Part shown: positions 62,519 through 64,000 of the stretch, one piece after another
Numbering within the stretch: position 1 is the stretch's first letter
Layout of the letters: every line of letters begins with the position of its first letter
Assembly (NCBI GenBank): GCA_016709495.1
Contig: JADJMS010000008.1
Location: forward strand, 29,488-93,487
Source: Candidatus Dechloromonas phosphorivorans
GTDB lineage: Bacteria > Pseudomonadota > Gammaproteobacteria > Burkholderiales > Rhodocyclaceae
Length of the DNA: 64,000 bases
Direction of reading: 5' to 3'
Notes under the pieces: model-generated
What the model was told of the DNA's origin: nothing
The model's input: only the letters and a program-made list of their open reading frames with translations
Database searches by the model: none
Translations under genes and position numbers: made by a program

Positions 62519-64000
62519 ATGAATCTGTTCAAGTTCAAGGGTGGCGATCAAACCACCAGACAACGAAACACAATCGCTGGGTTTGCCGGTGCCCAGGCAC
62601 ACCGCTGCCGGCGCGGTTGGTTGTGCCCCTGCACCAAAGCATCGGCGGACTACCGCGACCGGTGGTTCAAGCCGGCGAACCAAAGGTACTCAGGGGCCAT
62701 TTGATCAGCGAGGCCGATGGCTGGATTTCTGCCGCCGTGCATGCCCCCACCTCGGGGACGGTGCTCGAAGTTGCCCTCCATGTACAGCCCCACCCCTCGG
62801 GCCTCGATGCCCTGTGCGTGGTGATTGAGCCTGATGGCAAGGATGAATGGATAGAGCGCACGATACTGGACTACAAGGCAATGACCCCGGAACAGGTGCG
62901 AGCATCTGCAACAATCAGGCGTTGTGAGTGCTTGGCGGCGCGGTTTCCCGACGCACGGCAAGTTGACCGCATCAAAGACAGTGCCGATGGAAGAAATGGT
63001 CATCAACGGTGCTGAGTGCGAGCCGTTCATCACTTGCGACGACCTGCTGATGCGCGAACGCGCCGAAGAAATCGTGCGCGGCATCGGTATTTTCCGTGAC
63101 CTGCTGCGGCCAGAAAGGCACAGTCGGGATCGGGGACAACAACCACGGAAGCCGCGGCCGCGGTGCGGGCCGCCATCAGCGTTTTTCCCCTGAACGAGAA
63201 TTTTGCGGTTTGTCAGTGCCTACCCTGTATCCGGCGGGTGGCGCAAACAATTGATCGCGTGGTGACCGGCGGAAGTTCCGGCCAGCAAACGCTCGAGCCG
63301 ATCTCGGTGTGCAATGTTTCAACGTCGCTACCGCCTACACCGCCTGGCGCGCCATCTCCCACTGCGAGCCGGTCGTTTCACGGCTGGTTACGGTCAGCGG
63401 TAATGTCCATAATCCGCGCAATTACGAAGTGCTGATCGGCACGCCAATGGACGAGTTGCTCAAACTCGCCACCCCGCACCCGGACACCGATGGAATCGTC
63501 ATGGGCGGCCCGATGATGGGTTTTCTGGTACCAAACAGCCGAATGCCTGTGGTCAAGGCGTTAAGCTGCTGATCGCACATTCGCCGTCTTTCCCGCCGCC
63601 GCCGCCGAAATGCCCTGCATCCGTTGCGGCTCATGCGCTCAGGCTTGCCCGCACGGTGAAGCCGTTCGAATATACTGGTTCTCGCGCGCCAAGAACTTTG
63701 GCGGAACGCAGAATATCACATCTTTGATTGCATTGAATGCGGTTGCTGTTCATTCGTCTGCCCGTCACGCATCCACGCTGGTCAGTATTTCCGCTTTGCC
63801 AAGAGCGAAATCTGGGCGCGCGAACCAAAAGAACGCAGCAGATGGGGCCAAGGGAACGTTTCGAGTTCAAGCAATTGCGCGACGACGAATGGCTGAAAAA
63901 AGCCGAGAAATTAGCCAAGGCGGCGGCGGCTCAAGCTGCCAAGCTGCTGAAGCTGCTGCAGCACCAGCGGCTACCGAATCGACGCCAACGGATTCAACCC
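62519..64000 (+). pseudogene. rnfC: RnfC, peripheral subunit of the Rnf complex, many frameshifts, cut by window end
   Basis: Starts MNLFKFKGG. Recognised pieces: PPDNETQSLGLPVP, LVVPLHQSIGGLPRPVVQAGE, TSGTVLEVALHVQPHPSG, MVINGAECEPFITCDDLLMR (NADH-binding region), LVTVSGNVHNPRNYEVLIGTP, GIVMGGPMMGFLVP, MPCIRCGSCAQACPHG and CIECGCCSFVCPSRIHAGQYFRFAKSEIWA, the two 4Fe-4S motifs. An Ala/Lys-rich tail begins near 63900, as in RnfC of related bacteria. Some ten indels. Confidence 0.85.

Overview
This window looks like a piece of a betaproteobacterial chromosome, most probably from the order Rhodocyclales (Dechloromonas/Azonexus-like). This is inferred from gene content and order: rpsF-priB-rpsR-rplI followed by dnaB, FimV, etfBA, prpE beside an acuI-type reductase, aat-bpt, an FbpABC iron importer and the rnf operon at the right edge. 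No tRNA, rRNA or CRISPR array was seen. Most genes are chromosomal housekeeping or metabolic genes, densely packed in short operons with 1-4 base overlaps.

Layout. 0-8 kb: bactofilin, a broken FeeM-like acyltransferase, EttA, methyltransferases, a broken RlhA-type U32 protein and a zinc-ribbon protein. 8-18 kb: OmpA-like protein, YaeQ, DUF3617 and rhodanese proteins, two further methyltransferases, a family-5 solute-binding lipoprotein, a peroxiredoxin, PIN-PhoH and a transglutaminase-like protein. 18-21 kb: the replication/ribosome block dnaB, rplI, rpsR, priB, rpsF. 21-28 kb: acyl-CoA dehydrogenase, FimV, a membrane protein, etfBA and a divergent TetR regulator. 28-33 kb: an Mla/MCE lipid-transport operon coupled to ppx. 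33-38 kb: a small insertion element, prpE, a response regulator, acuI and an NlpC/P60 hydrolase. 38-42 kb: iron import. 42-48.6 kb: N-end-rule transferases, an MliC/YbaY protein, NnrS, CapA, MaoC and HPP-CBS. 48.6-52.9 kb: an accessory island. 52.9-57.6 kb: MacAB-TolC-type efflux. 57.6-64 kb: AzlCD, MgtC, BrnTA, pyrD and rnfABC (truncated by the window end).

The most interesting parts are: (1) a dispersed 12-mer, GTTACGGTCRAC, with ten exact copies on both strands and in several codon frames, which behaves like an uptake- or architecture-type DNA word; (2) the island at 49.3-52.5 kb, with an apparent toxin-antitoxin-chaperone operon (MqsA-like antitoxin, SecB-like chaperone, unrecognised short toxin candidates, an AACC/GGTT palindrome at the operon start) next to a separate coupled module of unknown function; (3) a 668-base element with 23-base terminal inverted repeats and an 8-base target duplication between prpE and ppx; (4) a compound hairpin between macA and tolC.

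Caution on quality: about 18 genes carry frameshifts or a stop, many beside homopolymers, including genes expected to be essential (dnaB, pyrD). The damage is densest in the last 3 kb. This pattern is better explained by uncorrected indels in the assembly than by real gene decay, so 'pseudogene' below means 'reading frame broken in this sequence'.
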